From Dactylonectria macrodidyma (lineage: Eukaryota; Ascomycota; Sordariomycetes; Hypocreales; Nectriaceae), in NCBI GenBank assembly GCA_020744425.1, contig JAGMUV010000008.1, positions 1,116,001 to 1,180,000 of the forward strand: a stretch of DNA of 64,000 bases, read 5' to 3'. The notes under the pieces were generated by a model. That model had not been told where the DNA came from. It saw only the letters and a list, made by a program, of their open reading frames with translations, and did no database searches. The position numbers and the translations under genes were made by a program. Numbering within the stretch: position 1 is the stretch's first letter; the number at the start of each line of letters is the position of its first letter. This document shows, piece by piece, positions 1 to 11,423 of this stretch.

Positions 1-1000
1 GAAGGGGGCATTTAGCCACCACTGATTTTGGTAAAAGTTCCTCTTGTAAAACGTAGTCTTCTTCGCAAAGCAAAGGAGGGGTTCTTTCCTTCCCTGGAAT
101 TCTGGACTCGGGCTATAGAGGTGCTGAAAAGAGCGGTCAGTGGAGAGAAATGGAAGGTGCTTATCTCGTAACCCGGCTTTGACGAAGCATGGAAGGGTTG
201 AAAGTTCGGAGATGGTGACAAGGATGGCAAATATCCTTTGACCGAGTTCCGCATCGGGCTTGCGATCATCAGAAGACCCACAGACATAGTCGGCATATCT
301 GTCTGCATCACCACTCGGAAATATTGTCTTCAGTTCGCTAAGAACATTGGCTCGACTGCAGATGTTATAGAGTTCGCTGGCAGGGAGCCAAAGACAGCAC
401 TTTCCTTCCAATCCATAAACAGTCGCCGCTAACAGGAGTGATTTCATAGAAGTCGGTTCAACCTCTTCTGGGAGTGGCTCCTGGAGAATCTTGTCCATAC
501 TGCCTGGTACTTGTGAACACGTCAGTCTGGGACCATCATTTAGGTTCCCCAAAGGTCATACCGTTGTCCGATGGCCTTGTGGACGAATTTCGGCGCTCAC
601 GTCTAAACAGCATGCTCAAGCCGTAGTCGAATACCTTGACAGATTTGCTGTACGTAGATGGTGCGACGGATGGTCGAGGTTCAATTGCCACTGGCAAGTC
701 CGCGTTGTTATCGCCGCCGATGGCTTTGGAGTTTCTCTCATTCTGGGCGTCAAGAGCGGTGCCCAGGGACCCCTAAACCAGTTCGGATCAGCGCTGATGA
801 ACCACGTACGAGGAGAGGATAGGGTTAGTGAATCGTTACGCCAGGTTGGTGTATCAGCACCCCCAATCAGTGACGAGTCAGACAACAGGACCACTTACCT
901 CGGCAATGTTGCGAGCTTCTAGTGACATGGCGCGAACAGTGCTCGTGAAGCACAGGAGCACAGGATCCAAGCGTGGAGCTCCATGTACGTCGTTGAGCGA
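1..1000 (-). CDS. Partial multi-exon gene running off the left edge, kinase-associated-like protein
   Basis: On the minus strand three exons join cleanly: 1000..899, 772..562 and 509..1, with introns 773-898 and 510-561 that have GTAAGT and GTATGA donors and TAG and AAG acceptors. The joined frame stays open to base 1, so the 3' part lies outside the window. The 5' end is unresolved: exon 1 may begin at an acceptor near 1001 or at the ATG at 928. The readable part has a polar, proline- and serine-containing linker and then a region (exon 3) with motifs such as IFAILVTI, LPFLS and QNQWW. That style resembles the stretch that precedes or links kinase domains in fungal kinase-like proteins, but no catalytic motif is in the window. 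I do not recognise the family with confidence. The evidence for coding is the three-exon frame continuity, since no single long ORF exists here. Confidence 0.5.
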
Positions 1001-1007
1001 CTTGAGA

Positions 1008-3220
1008 TGTCATCTGCAACGCCTCTTCGGCCGTGATAGGCTATCTATATATTGATGTAACCAAATGATTGCGTGCAATATCACGTTTTGCTGGCAAAGT
1101 CCCGGATCCTAGTTGCACACAGGCTTCCACAGCTGGTATCACAGCCCATTGTATTGACGATTGCTCCAAATTAGGCCACTAAATGTAGCGCGGCGCTTTT
1201 TGTTGACAATTGGTATAGCTTTTGCCTATCATTTGTAATCTTTCACAGATGAACAAGTGAGAAAACATGTGTACGTCACAGATAAGAGAGCCGGAGCTTC
1301 GTGATTCACTGCAGTCGCACCCGCCCAAAGCCGTTTTGCACCACCATGTGCAACATTGAGTGAGAGCTCGTTTAGCTACTTCTTGATTCACTGCCTCTCA
1401 CAGTCCCACCCTCGCTTTGTCACGCGAGATGGTGTGCATCCCATTCAAGCCAAGACAAGCGTGGATTGCGAAAGCCTCCGCTTGAACGTATCCTTTTCCG
1501 CGTCCTTGCTCGTTTTATTCACTACAGTATTCAGATTCAGATAACTCACCACCACACGGATTCTACAGTGTTTTTTGACTGTCTCAAGAATGAGAAGCCG
1601 AAGACGCCCTTCGTTGATACCTTCGTCTCCCAGCCGGCACCTTGATGAGATGAAATACTTTGCCACACCGAAGAAACTTTTGTATGAGAGTATGAAGTAT
1701 GATTTCACGGCAGAAATCTCCCTTAGTCTCAAAGCACACAAGCTGGCTACTACAGTAGCCAGCTAGGGGATGCAAGTGGGTTATGAAGGCGCCGTACACC
1801 TTGAGTTGTCATCGCGGCCAGTTTCTCTCGGTCAGAGGAGCCATTTCATGGAAACAGAATTTCCTCCTCAAAGGTGCCAGGACCAAATAGTTCACACCCT
1901 TAGCCGACCTATCAGTATGGATTCTTGGAGCCTGAAACGTCTGCGTCAGGGGTATTTCGCACCGAACCAACATGTGCAACTGAAGTTCTCGGGGCATAGG
2001 CCGATTCTACAAGATCATTTGCTTCACGCACCAAGTCGGTGACTCTTACCAGAATCCTGCAGGTGGTATTTCTTTTAGCTTAGTATTACTTGGTGCAAAA
2101 TGTCCGCACGCGGAACCCCAAGGTGGAAGCGCCGAATCAAACACGGAAGTTGTGGGATCCTAGATAGACGGGCATGAAAGAATGACGAAGACAGCCGGGA
2201 TATTGCAAAAGGTTTTGACCAAATAATCCCTCGCAACCACTGAGGAATCAAAATTCATGCTAATAGGATCTCGTGCTAGTGTGGTACCCGCTGTGTGCGA
2301 CCTCCGGTATGCTCTCGTTTGTGCTTGATTTCCCCTGGACACCTTTTCATCTCTCCTTCCGTGGCTGCCATTTCATTCCCTCTACGATCTGATCTTTCTC
2401 TGCCTAAGAAGGCGTGAGCTACAGCCATGTTGGGTCATGAAATGTGTGCGCAATCAATGCCGAATAAATGGAATCATACCTCAGTAAGCTTTCGCTTGGT
2501 TTGAATGGTCCACCGCTTGTCATGGAACTTGGAACAGCAGAGTAAGTGTCACCAAAGATCAAACAGTGACAAAGGATAGATTACTTACACCTTTAATGTC
2601 GAAATTATTTTCACCAGCAATTTATGTTAGCAGCCTACGCATTCGATCTTCGTCTCCATACTCGACACAAATGATTTCGCTAAACATGATAGTTGTTTCC
2701 GGGAGGCTTGGGGAAGTTTGGTCGTACGTTGAATAACGATTGCGCAATGGCCTAGGCCACAGACACATAGGGCAATTATATCAAGCAGAGGATGGTGCAG
2801 ATCAAACTTTAGAATACGGAAGCAGCGCCTTTTAACATCTGAAATAGAAGGCCGGTGAAGTAAACAAGTTGGTCAAATCCACGTAGTGAGAACTCAAGCT
2901 CTCGGTACACTACATACTGCATAAAACACATATGAAACAAGCTGTTGTTCGGTTTGAGGAAGCTGTAAGACAATCAAATTGTGTGATTGTTGATTTCAAT
3001 GGCTCGCATCCAGGTACTACTCGGGTAAAAACATCGAAAGTGACTAACACCCGTGTCGAGCGGACGTGATGACTCTTCTTAGCGGAGTAATTACTGCGAA
3101 CACTCTGCTTTCTGTGACTAAGTATGTTGGTAACGATGCAAACGTGATACACCCGGCTGGCGGATCAGTGATTGGAGGCGCTCTGCTTTCCGTGAATTAG
3201 TATTTTGGTAACAAGTAACA
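1008..3220. other. Long stretch without a supported gene
   Basis: No ORF here has a recognisable domain or convincing splice chaining. It may hold missing 5' exons of the left-edge minus-strand gene. A 32-base direct repeat lies at 3103-3134 and 3181-3212 just upstream of the CorA-like gene. Confidence 0.5.
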
Positions 3221-3230
3221 CTTATAAAGG
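3221..3230 (+). promoter_or_regulatory. TATA-like box of the CorA-like gene
   Basis: The sequence CTTATAAAGG lies about 150 bases upstream of the first in-frame ATG (3378) of the CorA-like gene and about 90 bases upstream of a short upstream ORF. The placement suits a TATA element for a transcript starting around 3250-3260, but this is inference from position and match only. Confidence 0.4.
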
Positions 3231-3312
3231 CGGCGCGGTTGGCTGGAATTAGAAATACTACCGCTAATTCACTCGCACTCACTCACATTCACACACTATA
3301 GTATACACTTGG

Positions 3313-3345
3313 ATGACTCACGGTGTTGCAACACAGATCACTTGA
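3313..3345 (+). promoter_or_regulatory. Upstream ORF of 10 codons in the CorA-like leader
   Basis: The first ATG after the TATA-like box (3313) opens a 10-codon frame ending in TGA at 3343-3345. It is out of frame with the main ORF and ends 32 bases before the main ATG at 3378. If the transcript starts near 3250, ribosomes meet this uORF first, so it could lower translation of the main ORF. Confidence 0.4.
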
Positions 3346-3377
3346 CCTTCCCAAACCCGAAGGTATACGACGAAAAC

Positions 3378-5172
3378 ATGTCTTGGCTTTGCAGAGACCC
3401 TGAAATCTCACAGGATCAACTGCAAGGACTTGCGTTTGAACCTCGAGAAAGTAGGGCCCTCGTAATCGAGGGGAAAGATGTGGTAGGGCCACATCGAATC
3501 CGATTTGGTAGGGAACAACCGCAACTCACATTTCTCCAGGAAACCAACAATACCCAACAGTGGTCATTGGGCACTGATGAACAGTGGAACGACTGGCTAG
3601 CTGAGGTTTGTTTTCCCCTATCCTTCTCATATGGATCAACAGTTGACTGATTACTATTACAGACCCCCGTGCAGTCCAAATCGATCGATTCTAGTCGACT
3701 CAACCTTATACTAGGTGGCCGAGCGGAGAGACCTTGGGGGGAGAGCCCAGGCCTTATTTCCAAGCTCCCCTGGTCGCAGCAGATTTTTGAGAAGGTGAAG
3801 GACAGGATGTTCATCCATGCCTTAATGGTTCGAGCCATTCAACGCAACACCAGCTGCATGTTTACCCGCATGTGGTATGACTGGAAGCAGAAGACCACTC
3901 AACGTTCTCTTGGTAAGATAACTCATTGCTATCTACATTCTATGCCAGTACTGACCTCTTAAAGTCTATCATTGCAGAACGGATGTGTCGTGGCCTCGAG
4001 ACATGGCGTTGTCGGTGACTTTCCTGCCTGACACGCTCACCACCAACGCTGTGCTCTTTGGTTGTGACAACAAAACGACTTATGTGCACGGGATGACGCT
4101 TTCCGACATCATCATCAGTCGTCTATCCCACTCTGACCTGCCAATTCTCCACCCCATGCTCGTGCCAGCAATCTTCGCAGACATTGAGCGAGACAGGCAG
4201 ATTGAGCTTGTTCGGGAGAAGCTGACACAACTTGGACGGAGAATCAGGTTTGAGGTTGCAATTGCTCCTGAGTGTTCTGATTCCAGCACACCGGATGATA
4301 ATGATGAATCGGCACGTTCATGGTCAGGCCAGTCTATGAACGAATTTTTGAGAGCTGTTAAGAAGCGCTTTGTATCTCAAGGGAAAGCGACCGTGTCCAA
4401 CAACATAGAAGACAAGGAGAAGACACAAGCTTCATCTGACTCGTCACCCAAGGAATCGAAGCCAAGGACGGAAACAGTCGTGCTGTGGCTTGAGATTGGG
4501 CGGCTTAGAATCGGCCTGGGAAACTGGCAGCGTCAACTGCGCAAGATGATTGAGCATGTGGAAGAACTCAATGAGGTCGAGTTTACTTCTAACAATAGCG
4601 CGATTTACACCAACAATCAGCTCCAGCAGTTCCGACAAGCCGGTACTCGAATCAAGGAGAGACTTCAAGAGCTTGTCGATGAGTATGATGAGTACATCAG
4701 GGAGTGTTCGCACATCAAGGCTGGGGTGACTCTGGCTAGCCAGCTGGTGAGTGGAAGAGGAGTAGTCATCCATTTTGAGCTGACATGTCAATTTAGGAGT
4801 TGAGCCACATTGGGCGCTCTGACGCAAACACCAACTTGAAGATCTCGCGGGTGAACTTGGACGTCGCCGAGATGACACGCCGGGATGGCAGAATCATGAG
4901 ATCAATCGCTGGCCTAGGCATGATCTTCTTGCCAGCGACCTTTGTTACAGTTTAGTAACCCGTTTTTCAATTTGAACCCAATGACGCTGACAGCGCTCAA
5001 GGCATTCTTTTCCATGGGCTTCTTCGATTGGAACAGAGATGGGACGAATGCCGGAGGAGCGTCGGGAGACATCGGAATCTACTCTAGCGTTGTGATTGCA
5101 CTGACACTGTTAAGTGTCGGGCTTTTCTACGTTCTCATGTGGAAGGCCCGCCAGCAGGAGGAGTCTGAATAG
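3378..5172 (+). CDS. CorA-like membrane protein of fungal type, five exons
   Basis: Exons 3378..3605, 3663..3912, 3965..4746, 4797..4949 and 5002..5172 join in frame to 527 residues. The N-terminal two thirds are soluble and of unknown fold. From about residue 330 there is a helical, charged region. The C-terminus has two membrane segments: one around IAGLGMIFLPATFVT, then the short loop with MGFFDW, then one around IGIYSSVVIALTLLSVGLFY. That layout matches the fungal CorA-like Mg2+ transporter family, in which the bacterial GMN signature is replaced by an MGFFDW-type loop, so metal transport is not assured. The last intron (4950-5001) has a weak donor, GTTTAG, but it alone removes an in-frame TAG and restores the conserved join. 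The start at 3378 is the first in-frame ATG. A uORF precedes it. Confidence 0.8.
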
Positions 5173-5968
5173 AATGACGACGGATATTTGCGTGGATGGT
5201 GCGTTGACACCATACACGTTACTATCGGATGTGCTAATATTATAAATATATAGGCAAGTCTCGTAGCTGAACTGGAAGTAACATTTCTAAACCAACTTCC
5301 TCAAATGAAACAATCCATATAACCAATGCTACAAGCATCTAAGTCAGAGTCCCATAGCTAGATTTCGACATAGTATCTGTGATCTATTAAGATAGTCAGC
5401 ACATAGATCCCTTTCCATTGAAACCGTGGTATATAAAAAGATGAATAATCATGAGAGACAAAATTTGGCACAAGTTTACAGCGTCTCAGCACATGCAAAA
5501 GAACCTAAATAGGTTTGACGGCTTGTATTCATGGACCAAAAACGGTCATATCAATGCCGGCCAGCCAAGCAGACCTACCTGAACATCAAGTCAACCTTTG
5601 GCCAGCCTACACAACCTCTACTATTTTTCGATCAACTTCATCGTGACTAGCATCGGGCCCGAAGCCGACGACTGGCTCACGATGGCCACGAGTAACTACA
5701 GGTCAGCAGATGTGAGCCAACGGGAAAGAAGTGGCTGGACAAAATGCTGTGCTCTGGAAGATATATTTCGGCATCTAAACTCAAGTTCCCCAATGCGATG
5801 ATAATACACCGCAAAGCGAACCCCTCGCAACCAGAGATCTAGGCAGAGAGTAAATACAAAGATTGTTGGAATCAGGAAACGTCGCAGTTGGCCCATTTTA
5901 GGAATATTACTACTGTGAAGATGAGGAGGGGTGGAAGGATCGGAAATTGATCTGTTGGCCCTTTGGCA
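5173..5968. other. Intergenic, convergent 3' ends
   Basis: This lies between the 3' ends of the CorA-like gene (plus) and the 289-residue hypothetical gene (minus). It contains AT-rich stretches around 5225-5460 suited to polyadenylation. No gene is supported. Confidence 0.5.
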
Positions 5969-6838
5969 TCACCATGACTTCCAACCGAGCTCTACAGCTC
6001 TACACGTAGCTCCGCCAGCCTCCTCATCCCAATGCGTACTCTTTCGGTTGCCCATCCAGCTAACAAGCCCCTCTTCATATCCTTTCCTGCCCCTGGCATT
6101 CATCTGCTCCGAGTGGATAGGGTGTTCCATGGGGTCCCATCTGACGACTTCGCCTTCCTCCCATTCAATGGGAATTGGGTCGAACTTGACGACGGTAACC
6201 TGACGGTCTTCATACTCGGGACTCCACTGGATGTTTGAGTCTGTGTACATAAAGAGCCAGCCACGGTAGTTGATAAAGTAGCAATCGTCGTCGTGATCCG
6301 GCCAGACTAAACCGGGAAGTTGGTCACCTGCATCGCCATCTTGAGCCTCACCACCGGAGGCTGATTCTTCAATAGGCCCATTAGATCCGCCTTTGATCAA
6401 ATCATCCGCGCCGGCGCCGCCATCGTACCGATTCTTCTTCTTCATGGCAATCTCCGACTTACGAATCTGACGCCAGATGGTACCTCGAGCCTCCAACTCG
6501 CCACGGTAGTGTGTGACGCATTCTTCGGCCGTAGCACCAGGCAGGAAGAAGAATTCATATCTGGAAGGTCCGCCAATAGGTATAATTCGGTCGTTTTCTA
6601 GGCCGTCTTGAAACACGCAGCCGTCAAAGTCCCGCGGGACATCTGGATGGACCATATAGAAGACCCATGACGACAGATGTGGTAGGTTACTCTGTTTCGC
6701 CGAACTAGTCCACGACATAAGGGCCGATGTGCCGGTGTGATCCTCAAATATGACGTTGTGACGGAGATACGGAAGCCTGGAGGCGAGCGGTATGACTTTA
6801 AAACCCGGAGGTAGGCGTTTCCTCGCGGATCGGACCAT
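5969..6838 (-). CDS. Hypothetical protein, 289 residues, single exon
   Basis: The frame is intact from ATG at 6838 to stop at 5969, with no intron needed. The N-terminus is basic (MVRSARKRLPPGF). The middle contains KKKNRYDGG followed by an acidic, glycine-rich spacer that looks disordered. The C-terminal half is rich in Trp, Tyr and acidic residues (for example WPDHDDDCYF and EWEEGEVV). No signal peptide, membrane segment or catalytic motif is visible, so the protein is probably soluble and intracellular. I do not recognise a family and assign no function. Coding is supported by length and by the contrast with the surrounding DNA. Confidence 0.6.
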   Translation of the reverse strand: MVRSARKRLPPGFKVIPLASRLPYLRHNVIFEDHTGTSALMSWTSSAKQSNLPHLSSWVFYMVHPDVPRDFDGCVFQDGLENDRIIPIGGPSRYEFFFLPGATAEECVTHYRGELEARGTIWRQIRKSEIAMKKKNRYDGGAGADDLIKGGSNGPIEESASGGEAQDGDAGDQLPGLVWPDHDDDCYFINYRGWLFMYTDSNIQWSPEYEDRQVTVVKFDPIPIEWEEGEVVRWDPMEHPIHSEQMNARGRKGYEEGLVSWMGNRKSTHWDEEAGGATCRAVELGWKSW

Positions 6839-7597
6839 GCTTTTAAAGGGATTTGGGTCGAGACTTGAAGTGAGAGATTTGGAAATTTGCCGGCCTGGGA
6901 TTTATTGACGTAGATTCAATTTGGCAATGCTCACGCGAGGAGAACGTGGAGAGCAAGCAAGGTCGGAAAAGGGGGGTGCAAGGGTTGGAAGGGGTCTTTT
7001 TCGCAACATCGTGGGGCTCGTCTAAGTGCATGTTCGAGTTGTTGCATACCACCGAGCTGTGTTATGTACAAACACATTATTCGGAGCCCGCTCCGTATCA
7101 ATTTCCATTGGACAATTTGAATAACCTTCGTCAATTCTCGGTTCTAAAACTCCAATTCTTCGGAGCCCGCTCCGTCGCAACCTCTATTGGATGGCACATC
7201 CCCCTGTTGTTGCATATCTCAAAGCCGGTTTATGCATAAACACATCATCGGAGCGCGCTGTGTCTGAAGATCCATCGTGCAAAATTACTTCACAGTCTTT
7301 GTGATATCTCAGTTATGAAGTATCTGATGTAGTATTCATTCTGTTTGCTTGATTCATGCTAGAGGCATAAAGATGAGCTGTGTGGCAAATGATCTAACCA
7401 TAGCCCTGTGAGATTGCCGCTATTTCCTGTCATTTCTGCTCTTTATGTTGTGTTCTTTGTCATCATACGGCGGTTAAGAAAGTAGTTGTTGCATCAGATA
7501 GGAAGGGTGCATTGTGATGTGAATAGAAGCTCTTGATTTCTATCTAACTGAGGGCTCGCGGCAGACCTATTTGTAGGTTGCTCTCATAGCTATGATA
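6839..7597. other. Intergenic with a duplicated block and CGG-N8-CCG palindromes
   Basis: No gene is supported. A block beginning GTTGCAT recurs about 168 bases apart (from 7041 and from 7209), each followed by AAACACAT and a CGGAGC palindrome. Intact CGG-N8-CCG palindromes lie at 7082-7095 and 7161-7174, with a degenerate one at 7249-7262. Confidence 0.5.
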
Positions 7598-7717
7598 AGG
7601 TTCTCGGTAGACCGGATCCCAAGGGATCCGGGTCTTCGAGACCGGCTTGCTAGAAAGCCGGGTCTTTGAGACCGGTTTACTAGAGATCCGAGCCTTTGAG
7701 ACTGAAGACCAGTCTTA
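7598..7717. repeat. Tandem repeat with a 30-base unit, about four imperfect copies
   Basis: Units start at 7628, 7658 and 7688, with a degenerate copy from 7598. Each has a CCGGGTCTTYGAGACCGG-like palindromic core, and the third is eroded. The unit is a multiple of three, so a minus-strand frame reads as about ten-residue repeats, but there is no other sign of coding. The array sits about 120 bases past the stop codon of the S8 gene. Confidence 0.8.
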
Positions 7718-7834
7718 ATAGTTAATAGATGTGACAGTAGTATAAGTAGGAAATGAAACGACATCTGGTTCAACATCCCATCACCCGGTGTCAACTATCC
7801 AACACGATAGGACAAATCCCACCCTTGTCAAGCA

Positions 7835-10800
7835 TCATCGATCCCTCCACCCAATCAGATTCCTCACCAAACTAGCAACGGGCTCAAACCTCCCCGGCGA
7901 AACGAGCCTCCCGCGTTCATCCATCTTACGCATGCTGTCCGTCGCTCTCTCAAACCGTTGCGCCGGGTACGAAACCTTGTGGTTGGAGAGATTCTCAGTA
8001 CACACCGCCTCAAACGCGGCCCGCATGGGCTCGAACCTCTTCACGCGCTTCAGGTCCTCCTCGGTGATCTTTTCCTGCGGCGTCATCTTGTCCAGCTCAG
8101 TCCTCTTGGTGTAGTAGATGCCCAGCTTGACGCAGTGTAGGATCAGGGCCGCCTGTCCGGCCGCCAGGGCGCACGCGATGCTCGATCCGGAGTTTCCGTA
8201 GGGGTCGGTCTCGGGACTCTCGTAGGCGTACTGGAAGTTCTGCCGCAGGTCCGGAACGTCTACGCCGGGGAAGAAGAAGTGGCGTTCATTCGGGTTCGTG
8301 ACCTTGACCCAGGTCTGCAGCGCGTTGGTAGCGGCGCCGATACAGAACAGCTCTCTCCAGTTCATATTGGAGGGGAGCTCGACGTTGCCATTGTTGCCGC
8401 CGATGCCGTCGTCTGCCGCCGCGCAGAATAGGAGAGGAGTGGACTTGTTGCCCGAGTAGGTTCCCACGGCCTCGTGCATGATGTTCTTGAGGAGGTTGAA
8501 TCCTTTATCGTCGGTTTCGTCGGCCGGTCTAGAGACGGTCCAAGACATGGAGATTATATCGACATCCCGTTCCACCGCGTCCTTGATGGCCTATTTGAAG
8601 TCAGACATGTTTCATTGCCGGATATGCTAGTCAAGAGAGATAGTATAGGCACAGTGAACATATAGAGAAAGTGTGGGAGAACAGTGCCAAAATACAGGAC
8701 AGTCTATACCTTGGCCGCGCTCTGGGCGTCGGGTGTCAACATTCCCGTCGCCTTATCTGGCCGCATTAAGACTCGATACGTGATGATGTCTGCATAAGGA
8801 CAGACAGCCAGTATCAGCTTTGCCATTAAAGTCCCATGGCCTCCTCGGGAGGACCATTCGCGGGATGAATGTCCATCGCTGGAGCGGTCGAAACTAACAC
8901 CAGGGATGAAACGGTCGCTAAAGGGGGCGAGTCCACTTGTAAAAAGGTCAACCCCGTCGTCAATGAGTGCCACCGTGACTCTCTTTGAAGCCATCAAGCC
9001 CAGGTTCAAGTCTTTCATTTCGTTGGGTAGGTCCGGTATAAAAGAGACAAATTCTCTCATGCAATTGATCCATTTATGCTTTGGCACTGACGTTCGTCCT
9101 GCTGAGGACAAGGGGGAAATCTCGGTGCCACCCTCCAATTTCGGGTGCTCGATGACCTCGATCTCGGGATATCGTCTTATCAGTATAGGAGGCTTAGTAG
9201 CCGCTTGATTATGGTTCTGTGTCTGCGTCTTTGGAGGTTGGACGCCGACAGTGCCTGCGTCCCTGGAAGCGGCGGCCTGCTCGTTCTGCTCTGCACGGCA
9301 GTTGCTGAGGCGATCTTTAAACTCCTTGACGTTTCTCGCTGTTCTATGAGTGCTCTCAACATCCTAGCTAGAGTTAGATCCTTCCACTACTTTAGCCATA
9401 GGGTTTCAGTTCATGACAATATGAATACCTGTGTATAGGTCAGATGGACTTGTCGAAGCTGCTCCAGCTGGGGCAAGCCATCAAGTGCACTCCAGCCCCG
9501 AAGAGCCACATTGTTTCCGCTCCAGTCCAGGTGTATCTCCCGAACGTTTGGGGCAGCCTGGAGAATCGTCGTTGGATCAAGATCAATCTTGCGCCATTTG
9601 AGAATCTCGACTTTGAAGTCGTGTGTTAGTCCATCCTCAGATTCAGGCAATCCCCGGATTGCTTCTTCAATAACCTCGTCACGATGAGGCTGCTTCGTGT
9701 CGTCCACGATGAGCTTCAATATCTTGTTGACCTTTTTCTCTTCGTGCAGCCAGTGGAAATAGAACAGACGCTCATCGCGGTACTGAGGAGGTGCAAACTT
9801 CGACTTGGAAGGGCTCAATTTGACCGGGGCCTGGGGAAGGGACACGTAGGCTAGGATCGAGTTAAATTTCGTGTCCTTGAAAAATTTCCGTATACCGGCT
9901 TCCGTCATTGGTTCGCCCTGCGGCTGATTACCAAGATGCAGGCCGATCTCGACATCTAAGCATGTATTCACATTAGCCTAGAAGAGTCGTCGTTGGAACA
10001 GGTCAGACAACTCACTTTGCATATCATTCGCGAAAAACTGTTTTATCTTTGTCTCGTCCTCCTCGACAAATTCACCAATATCTCCTCCCTTTGGTGTCAA
10101 TATCGTGGCACGGAGGTAGCTTTCTTGGAGTCCAAGCTTAACCTCCTTGCTCGCCTCCTCTGCGTCCGCCAACTTTTTCTTTCCGAGATTATCAAAGGCC
10201 TCCTGGTTCATGGGCCCGTTTTCCCTCGTCTTCTGTCCTTGTACCCGTCCAAGTGCTAGGGATTTGCTGGCCTTAGTCTCGCCGGGTACTTGTTGTTCCT
10301 TTTCGGCCCCTGTGGGTTGGTTCTGGGAAAGCTTTTCCTCTTCATTGTTGGCAACTTTGACCGAAATACTGTTGGTGTTCGACCCATCAGCCGGTGGGTG
10401 TGGAAAGGATTGCTTTCTTTGCAGATTTGCGGTAGGCTTCGCGACAGGCAACCACCCTGAAGTATCCCGACCTTGCTGGCGTTGGCCCTGTCTCTGTGAG
10501 GTGGTGTTTCCCTGGCTATTTCTATCTGAAGTAGATTGCGACTGTTGCTCAAGAGCCTTGCGAGCACTCTTGAAACGGTCGGCTGTGCGCTTGTGCCATT
10601 CATACACTGTGATTGATTGTTTTAACACAATCTCACCGGTGTCTATTCTATACCTTCCGGGTGAGACTTGGTCATGAATGCTTCCTTCATATCGCTTGAG
10701 TAAAAGTTTCACCAACTTGGGCTGGAGTTTTGCATCAACGTAGCCCTGGTCAAACATGACAGCCACCTGAAGAGGGCTGAGATTGTCCTCGGTTACTACG

Positions 10801-11423
10801 CCTTTCAGCATAGACTCCGTCGCCCAGCCCACAAGCTTGCAAGCCGCGAGCTGCTTCAAGGGCTTTTCAGATCTCAGAGCGTCAAAGGCTGCCTTGATGC
10901 ATCGCTTTCCCTCGCCCTTGTCGTTTCTCAGCAATCGTGTAAGGTGTTTGTTCTGCAGCCAGTAGATCATGACCGCGGTGAGAGTGTCGTACGAGTTGAT
11001 GATGGCAAGAGTGAGAGGATGTTCGTCCCCATCGACAGCTCGCTCGATTGAGTCGGGATCGTGTTGGAGAATGGCCATTATCACCTTATCTTGGCAACAC
11101 CTAGCGGCCTCTCCATCTTGAAGCAGGTAGTGGAGGAAACCAAATCCGTTAGGTGCGGTCCACTCGAGGACGTCGGCGCGAGTCTCAAGCTTCGAAGCCA
11201 AATCTGCTACTTTCCTCGATCCCCTGCTTTCCCGCGAAATCTCTTTAATGTCTTGAATGATTTTATGCCACTCTATTATCTGCAACGGGAGCTCCTTGCC
11301 TCCTACGTCGTCTTGGTCTTCATAGGCATCAGCAGGGCTGTCAAGAAGATCTTGGAGTAGATCATCTGAGTCGTTAGGGTCCTCGAATGTTGGTCGTCTT
11401 CTGAGAGCCATGACATTGGCCAT
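7835..11423 (-). CDS. Ankyrin-like protein with a C-terminal subtilisin-type (S8) peptidase domain
   Basis: Exons (minus) 11423..10016, 9955..9429, 9363..8710 and 8590..7835 join in frame to 1114 residues. Introns are 60, 65 and 119 bases with GTGAGT, GTATTC and GTATAG donors. Residues 1-310 are helical with degenerate ankyrin-like units. Residues 310-470 are a Gln/Ser/Lys-rich, probably disordered linker. Residues 470-650 include a short leucine-rich-like stretch. From about 770 there is a subtilase domain with the triad in place: Asp about 780 (ALIDDGVD), His about 821 (GGHGT) and Ser about 1000 (GNSGSSIA). The usual Pro after the Ser motif is replaced. There is no signal peptide, so it is probably intracellular. 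S8 domains occur as effector modules of fungal STAND/NLR proteins, but no NTPase domain is present here. It is divergent from the 284-residue gene, with 482 bases between them. Confidence 0.85.

Noticed and set aside
491..922. 143-codon plus-strand ORF
   Set aside because: It is the shadow of the minus-strand exons of the left-edge gene, which join across introns into a protein-like frame.
9978..10015. 38-base intron in the S8 gene
   Set aside because: It would break the frame. The 60-base intron 9956-10015 with a CTAAT branch point keeps it.
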